From Saccharothrix algeriensis (GTDB lineage Bacteria; Actinomycetota; Actinomycetes; Mycobacteriales; Pseudonocardiaceae): a stretch of 64,000 nucleotides of DNA. Positions 1 to 8,029 of this stretch are shown here, in pieces. The stretch lies in NCBI RefSeq assembly GCF_016907655.1, contig NZ_JAFBCL010000001.1, positions 1,426,001-1,490,000 of the forward strand, read 5' to 3'. The translations under genes were made by a program, and so were the position numbers. The notes beneath the pieces are model-generated. The model did no database searches and had not been told where the DNA came from. It saw only the letters and a list, made by a program, of their open reading frames with translations. Numbering within the stretch: position 1 is the first letter of the stretch; each line of letters opens with the position of its first letter.

Positions 1-463
1 TGGTGGTGTTGGGGCCCTGGAGCTTGTGCCAGATGGCGCACTGGCCCGCCGCGCAGTTCATCACCGTGTTGGGGAAGCGGGCCGGGTCGACCAGGTGCGG
101 GCGCGCGCCGGTGAGCGAGTCGCGGGTGAAGTCCATGATGGACTGCGCGCTGCCGGTGCTGGTGCCCAGCACCAGGGCGGTGCGCTCGTCGCCCTGCGCG
201 CCGTCGAGCAGCCGGCCGACGGCGGTGACGGCCAGGCCGGTGGCCCGGTCCATCGAGCGGGTGCCCTTGCGGCCCAGGATCGCCTTGATGTCGAAGTCGG
301 GCACCAGGCACGCCTGCTCCACCGGGGCGTCCCAGGTCGGGTCGACCTCGGCCACGGCGGTGCGGCCGGCGCGCAGGCCGTCGCTGAACGCCGCGCGCCC
401 CAGGCCCAGCGGGGAGACGGCGGACCAGGCCGCGATGACGGGGTAGCTGGTGGTGGTGGTCAC
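1..463 (-). CDS. FabF-type beta-ketoacyl synthase, N-terminal part (runs off left edge)
   Basis: This is the first 154 residues of a ketosynthase or chain-length-factor protein. The gene is read leftward and leaves the window before the nucleophile cysteine, so I cannot tell whether it is catalytic. The family is visible from the N-terminal strand (AAWSAVSPLG), the DRATGLA helix and the HKLQGPNTT loop that precedes the nucleophile elbow. The GTG start at 463 has AAGGAG five bases upstream. It follows the DsrF/TusC-like gene by 10 bp and is therefore the next member of the same operon, which must continue beyond position 1. Confidence 0.85.
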   Translation of the reverse strand, partial: MTTTTSYPVIAAWSAVSPLGLGRAAFSDGLRAGRTAVAEVDPTWDAPVEQACLVPDFDIKAILGRKGTRSMDRATGLAVTAVGRLLDGAQGDERTALVLGTSTGSAQSIMDFTRDSLTGARPHLVDPARFPNTVMNCAAGQCAIWHKLQGPNTT

Positions 464-473
464 GGATTCTCCT

Positions 474-830
474 TCAGAGGAACCAGACGGCTCGGTAGTC
501 GGACCAGCGGGCCGCACCGCGCACCACGCCGGGTAGCAGGGGGACGTCGCCCGGCAGGCCCGCGGCCGCCAGGTCGGCGTCGGCGACCGTGACGGCGACG
601 CCCTCGTCGAGCAGGGTGCGCAGCGACGCGCGCGGGTCGGGCAGCGCGTCCACGCCCACCGCGGGCGCGACCGGGGCCGCCGCCACGGCGTAGGTGACCG
701 CCAGGCCGCGCAGGCTCAGGTCCAGCCCGCCGAACTGCCGGTTCAGCTCGCGCACGAGGTAGAGCACGTCGGCGAACTGGGTCTCCACCGAGCCGCGGTA
801 ACCGCGCTCGACCACCGCCAGGTAGCGCAC
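474..830 (-). CDS. DsrF/TusC-like small protein
   Basis: An 118-aa alpha/beta protein that I place in the DsrE/DsrF superfamily as the TusC-like member. The end of the protein (an AAAGLPGD segment followed by a final WSDYRAVWFL) resembles the TusC ending, where a short helix leads to a last strand with Tyr-Asp and a terminal Phe. It contains no cysteine, so it could not carry a persulfide itself; in the TusBCD complex of Escherichia coli only TusD needs its cysteine. The GTG start lies one base after the stop of the TusD-like gene, so the two are translated together. Assignment rests on pattern memory, not on a search, and it is the weakest of the three in this trio. Confidence 0.55.
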   Translation of the reverse strand: MRYLAVVERGYRGSVETQFADVLYLVRELNRQFGGLDLSLRGLAVTYAVAAAPVAPAVGVDALPDPRASLRTLLDEGVAVTVADADLAAAGLPGDVPLLPGVVRGAARWSDYRAVWFL

Positions 831-831
831 C

Positions 832-1236
832 TCAGATCACCCCCGTGAACAGCGTCTTGCGGGCGGCGGCCACGTGCTCGCCGAACTTGAACGGCGGCCG
901 GACCCGCACCTCGGGGATGTGGGCGGTGACGCCGCGCTCCTCGCCGCAGAAGCGGCACGAGTACCAGGACAGGGCGCCTGCGGAGGCGGCGATCAGGTCG
1001 CGGACGACCGCCGCGGTGGACGGGTAGTCGCGCGACCAGTCGACCACGTTGCGGGGCTTGGCCGCGCCCAGCGAGGCTTGGGTGAGCATCGTGGCGTAGC
1101 CGCAGGTCCACACCTGGACCCGGCCGCCCTGCCCGACCACGGCCTCGGCGATCCGCAGCACGGAGGTCGCCAGGTCCGACGCGTGCGGCGCGCCCATGAC
1201 GGCGAGCAGCAGGTCGGCTTCGGGGATGCGCGCCAT
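832..1236 (-). CDS. DsrE/TusD-like putative sulfur carrier
   Basis: A 134-aa member of the DsrE/TusD family. The N-terminus has the expected strand and Gly-Ala-Pro turn (VMGAPHASD). Residues 94-103 read CRFCGEERGV, which keeps the Cys-x7-Arg-Gly-Val spacing of the catalytic-cysteine segment of E. coli TusD (CVAAALRRGV). Cys94 is thus the likely persulfide carrier; Cys97 adds a CxxC motif not seen in TusD, and Cys45 is a third cysteine. TusD passes sulfur from TusA toward TusE in tRNA 2-thiolation, and DsrE takes part in sulfur oxidation; here the partner is unknown. ATG overlaps the preceding stop as TGATG. Its place inside a ketosynthase operon suggests a role in product assembly rather than tRNA modification (inference). 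Confidence 0.65.
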   Translation of the reverse strand: MARIPEADLLLAVMGAPHASDLATSVLRIAEAVVGQGGRVQVWTCGYATMLTQASLGAAKPRNVVDWSRDYPSTAAVVRDLIAASAGALSWYSCRFCGEERGVTAHIPEVRVRPPFKFGEHVAAARKTLFTGVI

Positions 1237-1562
1237 CAGTGCCACACCGCCCGCACGTCGGGGTCGAGCAGCGCGCTCGCCACCCGGTCCACGTCGACCA
1301 GCTCGACGCCCGCCGGCCGGGCTGCGGCGGTCAGCGCCCGCTGGTCCACCGAGAACCGGTCGACCCACACGGTGGCGCCCGCCGCCAGCAGTCCGTCCAC
1401 TTCGGACAGCGTCGTGCCGACGGCCGCGGTGACCCCGTCCTGGAGCAGGAACAGGCACACCCGGTCGCCCGCCGCCAGCAGGTCGGCGGCGTCGGCCAGG
1501 AAGCGGGCGCAGCCGGGACCCGCCCACGGGCCCTGGGTCTCGATCATCAGGTAGGTGCTCAC
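1236..1562 (-). CDS. DsrH/TusB-like small protein
   Basis: A 108-aa protein with a strong TusB/DsrH signature: residues 39-48 (LLQDGVTAAV) match the LLQDGVTAAV segment of E. coli TusB, preceded in both by a Leu-Leu-x-x-Gly-Asp turn. As in TusB, the chain ends close to an aromatic residue (AVWH). It has two cysteines (18 and 36), not at a known catalytic position. In the TusBCD or DsrEFH hexamer this subunit is structural. The GTG start overlaps the stop of the upstream hydrolase as GTGA, and its own stop overlaps the ATG of the TusD-like gene, so the trio is translationally coupled. Order here is B-D-C, unlike the D-C-B order of tusDCB. Confidence 0.7.
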   Translation of the reverse strand: MSTYLMIETQGPWAGPGCARFLADAADLLAAGDRVCLFLLQDGVTAAVGTTLSEVDGLLAAGATVWVDRFSVDQRALTAAARPAGVELVDVDRVASALLDPDVRAVWH

Positions 1563-2494
1563 GCCGCACCGCCGAACGCCTCGGCCAGGAACGCGGTGAC
1601 GCGCTCCCGGTACTCGTCGCGGTCCAGGCGGACGGCGTTGATGTGCTGGGCCTGCGGGGCCACCCACCGCCGGGCCGCCGGGTACTCCGCCGCCACCCGC
1701 ATCACCTGGGACGCGGGCACCACCGGGTCGTTGGCCCCGCCGATGAACAGCATCCGCGTGGCCACCGAGGGCAGCGGCGGCGGCCAGCCCCGCACGGCCA
1801 GCATCCGCGTGCCGCACAGGGTGAACGCCTTGCGGTACAGGGCGAACGCGCCGGGCCGCCGCAGCGGCTCGGGCAGCGAGGCCCGGCGCAGCGAGGTGAA
1901 GTGCCGGAACCCGCCGGGGATGTCGTGCATCGGGCCGCTGTCGCAGACGATCGCCGCGACCGGCGGCCCGCCGCCCTGCAGCGCGTACACCGCGGGCCAG
2001 GTCGAGAAGGAGAACGCCAGCACCGCCAGCTTCCCGCGGTTCATCCGCGGGTCGGCGGCCACGAAGCGCAGCACGTCGCGCAGGTCGCCGGTGAACCGGT
2101 CGGCCATGCGGGTGACCTTGCCGTCGTGGCCGCTCGCGCCGTGGTTGCGCAGGTCGTAGGCCAGCACGTGGTGGCCCGCCTCGTGCAGCAGCTTGACGTG
2201 GTCGAGCACGGCGTTCTTGGTGCGGCCCATGCCGTGGCAGACGACCACGGTGTGCGGGCCGTCGCCGGGCACGAACCAGCCGTCGAGGCGGACGCGGTCG
2301 CGGGAGGTGACGACGTGCACCGGTTCGGCCACCAGCCCCTTCTGCTGCGGCGTGCGACCGGGCTTGCCGGCGGGCGGGTGGTAGACGCGGTAGGCGTCCT
2401 GCACCCCGAGCCGCAGCGCCGACCACCACGCGCGCGCGGTGGCGGGCACCGCTGACCCGCGCGGCGCGGCGACGGTCCTCGCTGTCTCGGTCAC
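1559..2494 (-). CDS. Alpha/beta hydrolase with AFSFS nucleophile elbow
   Basis: A 311-aa cytoplasmic alpha/beta hydrolase. The oxyanion strand ends in HGMGRT near residue 87, the likely nucleophile is Ser162 in AFSFST (the last elbow residue is Ser rather than Gly), a likely acid lies in GGANDPVVP and the histidine in AQHINAV. The shared CDSGP segment and elbow make it a paralog of the hydrolase at 10751-11671; both presumably act on an acyl intermediate or product of the pathway, as thioesterase, esterase or acyltransferase. The GTG start at 2494 is chosen because an AGGGAAG element lies about seven bases upstream. It is separated by 32 bp from the enoyl-reductase gene and overlaps the TusB-like gene. 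Confidence 0.8.
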   Translation of the reverse strand: MTETARTVAAPRGSAVPATARAWWSALRLGVQDAYRVYHPPAGKPGRTPQQKGLVAEPVHVVTSRDRVRLDGWFVPGDGPHTVVVCHGMGRTKNAVLDHVKLLHEAGHHVLAYDLRNHGASGHDGKVTRMADRFTGDLRDVLRFVAADPRMNRGKLAVLAFSFSTWPAVYALQGGGPPVAAIVCDSGPMHDIPGGFRHFTSLRRASLPEPLRRPGAFALYRKAFTLCGTRMLAVRGWPPPLPSVATRMLFIGGANDPVVPASQVMRVAAEYPAARRWVAPQAQHINAVRLDRDEYRERVTAFLAEAFGGAA

Positions 2495-2526
2495 TGCTCG
2501 ACTTCCCTCGTCCGGTGGGGTTTTCC

Positions 2527-3321
2527 TCAGGCGGTCAGCGCTTCGCCGCCGTCGACGCCGATGACGTTCCCGGTGATCCAGGACGAGTCGGTGGACGACA
2601 GCAGGACGACGGCCTCGGCGACGTCCTCGCAGCGGGTCAGCCGCCCGTGCGGGTTGGTGCGGGTGGCCAGCTCGACCAGCCGCTCGTGCTCGGGGATGCG
2701 CTCCAGCGACGGGGTCACGGTGACGCCCGCGCGCAGCGAGTTCGCCGAGATGCCCTCGGGGGCCAGCTCCAGCGCCAGCTGCCGGACGTGGGACTCCAGG
2801 GCGCACTTGGCCGCGGAGACCCCGCCGTAGTTGGGCGAGACCTTCTCGTCGCCCGCGCTGGTCATCGCGAAGATCTTCGCGCCGCGGCGCAGCAGGCCCG
2901 CGCGGTGCACGTCCTGGGTCCAGTAGACCAGGCTGTGCGCCATCACGTTCAGCGTCATGTCCATCTGCCGGGGCGTGAACGCCTTGCGCTTGTCCTCGGC
3001 GATGAACGGCACCAGGCTGCCGAAGGCCAGCGAGTGCATGAGCACCCGGATGCCCGCGTCGCCGACCAGCTCCGCGAAGGCGGGCACCAGCTCGGCGCGG
3101 GTGTCCGCGCTGGCCGCGTTGGCGTTGAAGAAGTGCGCCTGGCCGCCCTGCGAGCGCAGCTCCTCCTGGAGCACGGCCACCTTCTCCTGGCGCTCCGCGG
3201 TGTCGAAGTGGACGCCGAGGACGTTGCCGCCGGCCCGCGCCCAGGCGCGCGCGGTGGCCTCGCCCATGCCGCTGGACGCGCCGAGGACCAGGCACCACTT
3301 GCCCTGCAACGAGGTGAGCAT
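2527..3321 (-). CDS. FabI/FabL-type enoyl-ACP reductase
   Basis: A 264-aa short-chain dehydrogenase of the enoyl-reductase branch. The cofactor loop is GASSGMG at residues 14-20, followed by an HSLAFG segment like the HSIAFA of FabI. Tyr165 and Lys172 form a Tyr-x6-Lys pair, the FabI/FabL spacing rather than the Tyr-x3-Lys of ketoreductases. The chain ends in DGGEALTA. The enzyme would reduce the 2,3-double bond of an acyl-ACP with NAD(P)H, implying that the pathway makes at least one fully reduced extension step. ATG overlaps the stop of the upstream ketosynthase-like gene as TGATG. No ketoreductase is visible in the window, so that activity must come from elsewhere or from this protein. Confidence 0.8.
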   Translation of the reverse strand: MLTSLQGKWCLVLGASSGMGEATARAWARAGGNVLGVHFDTAERQEKVAVLQEELRSQGGQAHFFNANAASADTRAELVPAFAELVGDAGIRVLMHSLAFGSLVPFIAEDKRKAFTPRQMDMTLNVMAHSLVYWTQDVHRAGLLRRGAKIFAMTSAGDEKVSPNYGGVSAAKCALESHVRQLALELAPEGISANSLRAGVTVTPSLERIPEHERLVELATRTNPHGRLTRCEDVAEAVVLLSSTDSSWITGNVIGVDGGEALTA

Positions 3322-4205
3322 CAGTTCCCTCCGGGGGTGACGAGCGCGAACGCGACGTTTCCTTGGGCGGCGGCGGTGACCACCAGCTCGGCCCGGTCGC
3401 CGCCCAGCACGGCCGCGACCTCCGCGACCGGCCGCAGGCAGCCCGAGCCCGCGGGCACGACGGCCGCGTCCGGGCCCAGCGCCGCCAGCAGGGCCCGCGC
3501 CACCGGCGACGAGTCGACCACCGCCCGCACGGGCACGCGGCCCGCCCAGGCGAGCACGGGCTCGACCACGGCGCCGACCAGCTCGGGGGTCAGGCCGGCG
3601 GGCGGCAGGAAGGCCGTGCGCACCGCGCAGCGGCCCAGCACCCGGCCGCCGCGCGCGACCGCCGCGGCGGCGGGCTCCAGCACCAGGGCGACCGCGCCCG
3701 ACTCGGCGCCGCCCGCGCCCGGCTCGGCCGGGTCCAGCGCCTCCTCCGCGGCGCCGGCGACCAGCCACTCGGCGCGGCCCAGGGCCACCGACCGACCGCC
3801 GGTCTGCACGGCCTCCAGGCCCGCCACGCGCGGGCTGGTGACGGTGAGGTTGAAGCCCTTGAGCGCGTGCTCGGTGGCCAGCCTGCTGCCGAACAGGTTG
3901 ATCGAGAAGTACGGCGCGGTGGCCGGGCTCAGGTCGTTGGCGTCGCCGTCCAGGACGGTGCGGTCCATCCCGGCGTGCAGCGCCGACGCGGCGCAGTTGG
4001 TGCCCACGGCCGCGGCGCGCAGCTCCTCCGGCACCCGCTCCAGGGTGTCGCCCGCCGCGGCGACGGCGCGCTTGGTGGCGGCCAGCAGGTACTGCGTGGC
4101 CGTCGGGAGGTACTTGTAGCCGCGGGGGCCCAGTTCGGTGCGGTGGTCGAAGCCGTGCGCGGGGTCGAGCACCCCGATGCCGGTCACCACCAGGTCGGTG
4201 CTCAC
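3321..4205 (-). CDS. Short ketosynthase-like protein lacking the nucleophile (CLF-like)
   Basis: A 294-aa protein with thiolase-fold, ketosynthase-like sequence but about 100 residues shorter than a normal KS. At the nucleophile elbow it reads FNLTVTSPRVAGLEAV, with no cysteine, and the two catalytic histidine motifs of the second half are absent. It is therefore probably a chain-length-factor-like partner rather than an enzyme. The GTG start overlaps the stop of the complete KS at 4202-5380 (GTGA), which argues for a KS/CLF-type heterodimer made from one coupled pair. Short CLF-like partners are known from aryl-polyene-type systems; whether this belongs to that group needs a family search. 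Confidence 0.7.
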   Translation of the reverse strand: MSTDLVVTGIGVLDPAHGFDHRTELGPRGYKYLPTATQYLLAATKRAVAAAGDTLERVPEELRAAAVGTNCAASALHAGMDRTVLDGDANDLSPATAPYFSINLFGSRLATEHALKGFNLTVTSPRVAGLEAVQTGGRSVALGRAEWLVAGAAEEALDPAEPGAGGAESGAVALVLEPAAAAVARGGRVLGRCAVRTAFLPPAGLTPELVGAVVEPVLAWAGRVPVRAVVDSSPVARALLAALGPDAAVVPAGSGCLRPVAEVAAVLGGDRAELVVTAAAQGNVAFALVTPGGN

Positions 4206-5380
4206 GAACCCGCCTCCTGCAGCACGAGGGACACGTTGTTGCCGCCGAAGGCGTAGGCGTTGACCAGCACCGCGGAACCCCGCAGGGGCACGGCCCCGGT
4301 CGGCAGCAGGACCGGGCACTCCGGGTCCTGCTCGCCCAGCGGGACGTTCGGCGGGACCTCCCGGTCGGCCACGATCAGCGCGCCCGCCAGCGCGGCCAGC
4401 GCGCCCGCCGCCCCGCCGGTGTGCCCGATCAGGCCCTTGAGGCTGTACAGCGGCGGGCCGTCCGCGCCGAGCACCTCGACCAGCGCGCCGCTCTCCACCA
4501 CGTCGTTGAGCTGGGTGCCGGTGCCGTGCGGCACCACCGCGCCGACGTCGCCCGCCTTCACGCCCGCGTCGTCGAACGCCTGGCGCATGGCCCGCACGAT
4601 CTGGCCGCCGGTCGGCTCGGGCGCGGTGGAGTGGTAGGCGTCGCAGCTCCAGCCCGCCCCCGCCAGGGTGGCGTAGGCCCGCGCGCCGCGCGCGGCGGCG
4701 TGCTCGGCCGACTCCAGCACCATGATCGCGGCGCCCTCGCCGAACACCGTGCCGCCGCGGTGGCGGTCGAACGGCCTGCACCGCTCGGCGTCGATGGCGC
4801 CGAGCCGGTTGAAGCAGCCCAGCGCGACCCGGGAGTACGCCTCGGCGCCACCCGCGATCACCACGTCCGCCTCGCCGGACCGGATCAGGTCCGCGGCGAC
4901 GGAGAGCCCGAAACCGCTGGCGGCGCAGGCGTTGCTGATGCTGGTGTTGGCCCCGGCCGCCCCGACCAGGCCGCCGATGGCGGCGGCCGGGGTGAACACC
5001 GGGGCCCACTCGCCCGCGGGCGCCCCGTCGACGTGCCACTGCTCGTGCGCCCCGGAGTCGCCCATGCCGGTGCCCACCACCACCGCCAGCCGCCGCGGGT
5101 CGGCGACCCGGCCCAGGCCCGCGTCGGCCACCGCCTCGGCGGCGGCGGCCAGCGCGTAGCGCGACGCCATGCCCACCGGGGTCGACCCCAGCGGGGACGA
5201 GGCCGGCGCGGGCGGGACGTCGGCCTCGGGCACGGAGTACATCAGCGGGCGCGCCATGTTGGCGTGCGGGTCGGCCGCGCGGCGGGGAGCGCTGCGCGCG
5301 GCGCGCATCCCCGCCCGGAAGCTGTCGACGCCGGCGCCCAGGCAGGACAGCACGCCCAGGCCGGTGATGTGCACGGTCAT
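4202..5380 (-). CDS. Beta-ketoacyl-ACP synthase (KS), complete catalytic triad
   Basis: A 392-aa FabF-type condensing enzyme. Cys152 sits in NTSISNACAASGF, His285 in VPHGTGTQLND and His320 in GLIGHTGGAAG, giving the full Cys-His-His triad. It would condense an acyl starter or growing chain with malonyl-ACP. The ATG at 5380 begins five bases after the stop of the hotdog protein. It pairs with the nucleophile-free protein encoded immediately downstream. The two other complete KS proteins of this operon (8026-9171 and 9168-10397) are clearly diverged from it, so the cluster did not arise by recent duplication. Confidence 0.88.
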   Translation of the reverse strand: MTVHITGLGVLSCLGAGVDSFRAGMRAARSAPRRAADPHANMARPLMYSVPEADVPPAPASSPLGSTPVGMASRYALAAAAEAVADAGLGRVADPRRLAVVVGTGMGDSGAHEQWHVDGAPAGEWAPVFTPAAAIGGLVGAAGANTSISNACAASGFGLSVAADLIRSGEADVVIAGGAEAYSRVALGCFNRLGAIDAERCRPFDRHRGGTVFGEGAAIMVLESAEHAAARGARAYATLAGAGWSCDAYHSTAPEPTGGQIVRAMRQAFDDAGVKAGDVGAVVPHGTGTQLNDVVESGALVEVLGADGPPLYSLKGLIGHTGGAAGALAALAGALIVADREVPPNVPLGEQDPECPVLLPTGAVPLRGSAVLVNAYAFGGNNVSLVLQEAGS

Positions 5381-5385
5381 GCGGA

Positions 5386-6333
5386 TCAGCCCTGCAGCGC
5401 CGCGAGCACGCGCTCGTCGAAGTTGACCAGGCTCCAGTCCTTGCGGTCGTGGAAGATCGCGTAGCCGTGGGTGATCGTGCCGGTGGAGGTGAGCACCAGC
5501 CTGCCGTCGCGCACGACGTAGGTGTCCATCCGCGAGGTGTAGGTGACGCCCTTGAAGACCTCCTCCACGGTGTAGATCGTGTAGAGGTCCTCCTCCATCC
5601 ACGCCTCGTCGACCTGGGTGATCTTCGAGTGCGGGACGACCGGGATCCACTTGCGGTCGTCGAGCAGGGTCTTGATGGAGATGCCGCGGTCGGCCAGGAA
5701 CAGGTCCACGACCTCCTCCATCAGGCGCAGGTAGCCCGACATCTGGAGGCGCTCGTTGTTGTGGCAGTAGGGGTAGGGGATCCGCCACTTCCAGCCGAAG
5801 GCGTTGCGGTCGCGGGTGAGCTGGGCCAGCACGTCGTCCTCGGCGGCCGGACCGGCCTCGCCGCCGCCGATGCGGTCGACCGAGAACGGCGCCAGCTCCG
5901 CGGGAACGACGTTCTCCGGGGAGACGTAGGTCTCGCGGCGCAGCGTGACCTTCACCTTGGCGGTCACGTCCTTGCCGGTGTTGCCCTCCTTGGAGATGAC
6001 GACCTTGAACGCCAGCTCGTCCTCGGCGGTCGGGGTGACCGTCGCGACGCCGACCTCGTCGAGGTGGAAGGCGTTGAGGATGCGGGTGTCGATCGTGGTG
6101 ATCTCCAGGCCCAGGCCGTAGTCCTCGAACAGCACCCGGGTCGGCAGGCCGGCGGAGCGGAAGTGCTCCAGCACGGCCTCCTCCACCAGGTAGTTGACGT
6201 GCTTGAAGCCGATCCAGGTGTTGATGTTGTTGCCCTCGTAGCGCGGGCGCAGCGACACCGTGGTGGTGCCGGTCAGCAGCGCCTTGAGCGCGGTCTGGAC
6301 GTCCGCGGCGGCGGGGTTGGCTTGTGGGCTCAC
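5386..6333 (-). CDS. Double-hotdog dehydratase/thioesterase-like protein
   Basis: About 315 aa with two hotdog-like halves. The first half (roughly residues 15-150) contains the long helix segment HVNYLVEEAVLEHFR followed by DYGLGLEITTIDTRI; the second (roughly 165-315) has ERLQMSGYLRLMEEVVD followed by TVEEVFKGVTYTSRMD and ends in LVNFDERVL. Fused hotdog pairs act as dehydratases or acyl-ACP thioesterases; with ketosynthases and an enoyl reductase in the same operon a 3-hydroxyacyl dehydratase is the more useful guess, but I cannot place the catalytic residues. I use the GTG at 6333 because it overlaps the upstream stop as GTGA; an ATG at 6348 is possible. Confidence 0.65.
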   Translation of the reverse strand: MSPQANPAAADVQTALKALLTGTTTVSLRPRYEGNNINTWIGFKHVNYLVEEAVLEHFRSAGLPTRVLFEDYGLGLEITTIDTRILNAFHLDEVGVATVTPTAEDELAFKVVISKEGNTGKDVTAKVKVTLRRETYVSPENVVPAELAPFSVDRIGGGEAGPAAEDDVLAQLTRDRNAFGWKWRIPYPYCHNNERLQMSGYLRLMEEVVDLFLADRGISIKTLLDDRKWIPVVPHSKITQVDEAWMEEDLYTIYTVEEVFKGVTYTSRMDTYVVRDGRLVLTSTGTITHGYAIFHDRKDWSLVNFDERVLAALQG

Positions 6334-7133
6334 TTCAGTGGCTCCCATGCTCGGTTGCGCAGAATGTCGGTGAGGAATCGGTTGACCAGGGCCGCGAACG
6401 CCTCGGCCTGCTCGACCATCGCGAAGTGGCCGCAGCCGGCGACGACGTGCACGCGCGCGTCGGGCAGCCCGGCCGCCAGCGCGATGGCGTCGGCGGGGAA
6501 GGCGGCGAAGTCGGTCTCCCCGGCCACCACCAGGCACGGCACGCCGATCCGGTCCAGCGGCAGGCGCGGGGTGCCCAGGTAGGTGCTGAAGAACCGCACC
6601 CACCCGTAGGCGCCCACCCGCTCGCGGACCTTCAGGGCCATGGCCTCCTGGCGGTCGGGCGCCAGCCGCCCGCCGGAGCGGACCCGGATGCCGTCGGCCA
6701 GGATGCGGTGGAAGTCGTTGAGGTAGTAGTCGATGGCGGCCCAGTCGAAATCGGCCGCCGACGGTCGGTAGAACGGCGAGACGAGCACGACCGCGCTCGG
6801 CGTCGCCGCCGCTTCGACCAGGTGGGCGAGCAGGGCGTTGGCGCCGAAGGAGTGCGCCACGACCACGTCCGCGCCGCCGGGCACCCCGGCCAGCGCCTCG
6901 GCGGCCCAGCCGCCCACGTCGTCGCGCTCGGCCCACCCCGGCACGCCCTCGCCGCGCCAGGGCAGCTCGGCCACCCACAGCTCGCAGTCGTCGTCCGCCA
7001 GCGGCGCGAAGGCGTCCCAGGTCGCGCCGCTGCTCGCCAGGCCGTGCAGGAGCAGCACGCGGACCGGGCGCCCGGCCGGTCCCCGCGCCGCCCGCACCCG
7101 CCGGACGACGACCGGCGCGTCCTGGTCGGTCAT
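6330..7133 (-). CDS. Alpha/beta hydrolase, type II thioesterase-like
   Basis: A 267-aa single-domain alpha/beta hydrolase without signal peptide. The oxyanion motif HGLASSG starts at residue 30, Ser95 is the nucleophile in AHSFGA, the acid probably lies in GETDFAAFP and the histidine in GCGHFAMVEQ. Within a ketosynthase operon such a protein would release the finished chain or clear stalled ACPs. It is coupled at both ends: its ATG overlaps the upstream stop as ATGA and its stop overlaps the GTG of the hotdog protein. It is not closely similar to the other two hydrolases of the cluster, which have a Ser-x-Ser elbow. Confidence 0.8.
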   Translation of the reverse strand: MTDQDAPVVVRRVRAARGPAGRPVRVLLLHGLASSGATWDAFAPLADDDCELWVAELPWRGEGVPGWAERDDVGGWAAEALAGVPGGADVVVAHSFGANALLAHLVEAAATPSAVVLVSPFYRPSAADFDWAAIDYYLNDFHRILADGIRVRSGGRLAPDRQEAMALKVRERVGAYGWVRFFSTYLGTPRLPLDRIGVPCLVVAGETDFAAFPADAIALAAGLPDARVHVVAGCGHFAMVEQAEAFAALVNRFLTDILRNRAWEPLK

Positions 7134-8029
7134 GACGCCGCGCCGCCCACCGGCAGCAGGACCAGGCCCGCCGCCGCCTCGTGGCCGTCGTTGCTGACCA
7201 CGACCGGGTCCGCCGCGCCCGCGCGCAGCAGCCCGGAGGCCGCGACGCACTGCAGGACGCCCAGGGCGCCGCCGCAGCGGCCGAAGGACTCGGCCAGGTC
7301 GCGCCGGGTGGCGCCGGCGAGACCCGGGATCGGGGCCTCGCCCCGGAAGCCCTCGGGGACGAACCAGGTGCCCGCCGTGCCGGTGACCACCTCGGCCAGC
7401 GAACCGCCGCGGGCGAAGCGGCCCAGCGGCACGCCGTCCCCCTCCGCCGACAGCACCAGGCCGGCCGCGCCGTCGAGCAGGTCGGTGGTGCCGGTGAAGC
7501 GCTCGGTGACCGGGTTGGCCACCTCGACGCCGATCACCAGCGCGTGCCGGGCGCGGCCCGCGGCCAGCAGGACCGCGGCCCAGTGCACCGCGTCCAGGCC
7601 GGACGTGGCGCCGTTGCACACCATCAGGTTGGGGCCCTTGAGCCCGAACCGGATCGCGGCGGTGGAGGCGATCACGTTGCTGGAGGCGTTGGGCAGGTCC
7701 ATCGGGCTGGTGCCGGTGACGCCCTCGTCGGCGATGGTGGCCGAGACGCCGCAGACGGTGTCCAGGTTGCCGAGGTTGGAGCTGGCCAGCACGGCGACGG
7801 TCTCGCCGGGCACGGTCAGCGCGCCGTCGGCCCACAGGCCCGCGTCGACCAGGGCGTCGTGCGCGGCGACCAGGCCGAGCTGGGTCGCGCGGTCCTTGTA
7901 GCGCAAGCCCTTGCGCCCGATCCGGGCGGCGGGCTCCACCGGCTCGCTGCGGTCGGCCGCGCCCGCCACGAAGGCGTCCACGCCGGACACCCCGGGCAGC
8001 GCGACGCCGACCCCGACAACGCTGGTCAT
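7130..8029 (-). CDS. Short ketosynthase-like protein lacking the nucleophile (CLF-like)
   Basis: A 299-aa ketosynthase-like protein. In the elbow GPNLMVCNGATSGLDAV the residue aligned with the catalytic cysteine of GPxxTVxTACxSGLDA is alanine; the cysteine that is present lies three positions earlier. The His-Gly-Thr-Gly-Thr and Gly-His motifs are missing. This marks it as a non-catalytic partner, probably of the KS encoded by 8026-9171, whose stop overlaps this ATG (ATGA). It is the second KS plus short partner pair of the operon and is diverged from the first (3321-4205). Confidence 0.7.
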   Translation of the reverse strand: MTSVVGVGVALPGVSGVDAFVAGAADRSEPVEPAARIGRKGLRYKDRATQLGLVAAHDALVDAGLWADGALTVPGETVAVLASSNLGNLDTVCGVSATIADEGVTGTSPMDLPNASSNVIASTAAIRFGLKGPNLMVCNGATSGLDAVHWAAVLLAAGRARHALVIGVEVANPVTERFTGTTDLLDGAAGLVLSAEGDGVPLGRFARGGSLAEVVTGTAGTWFVPEGFRGEAPIPGLAGATRRDLAESFGRCGGALGVLQCVAASGLLRAGAADPVVVSNDGHEAAAGLVLLPVGGAAS

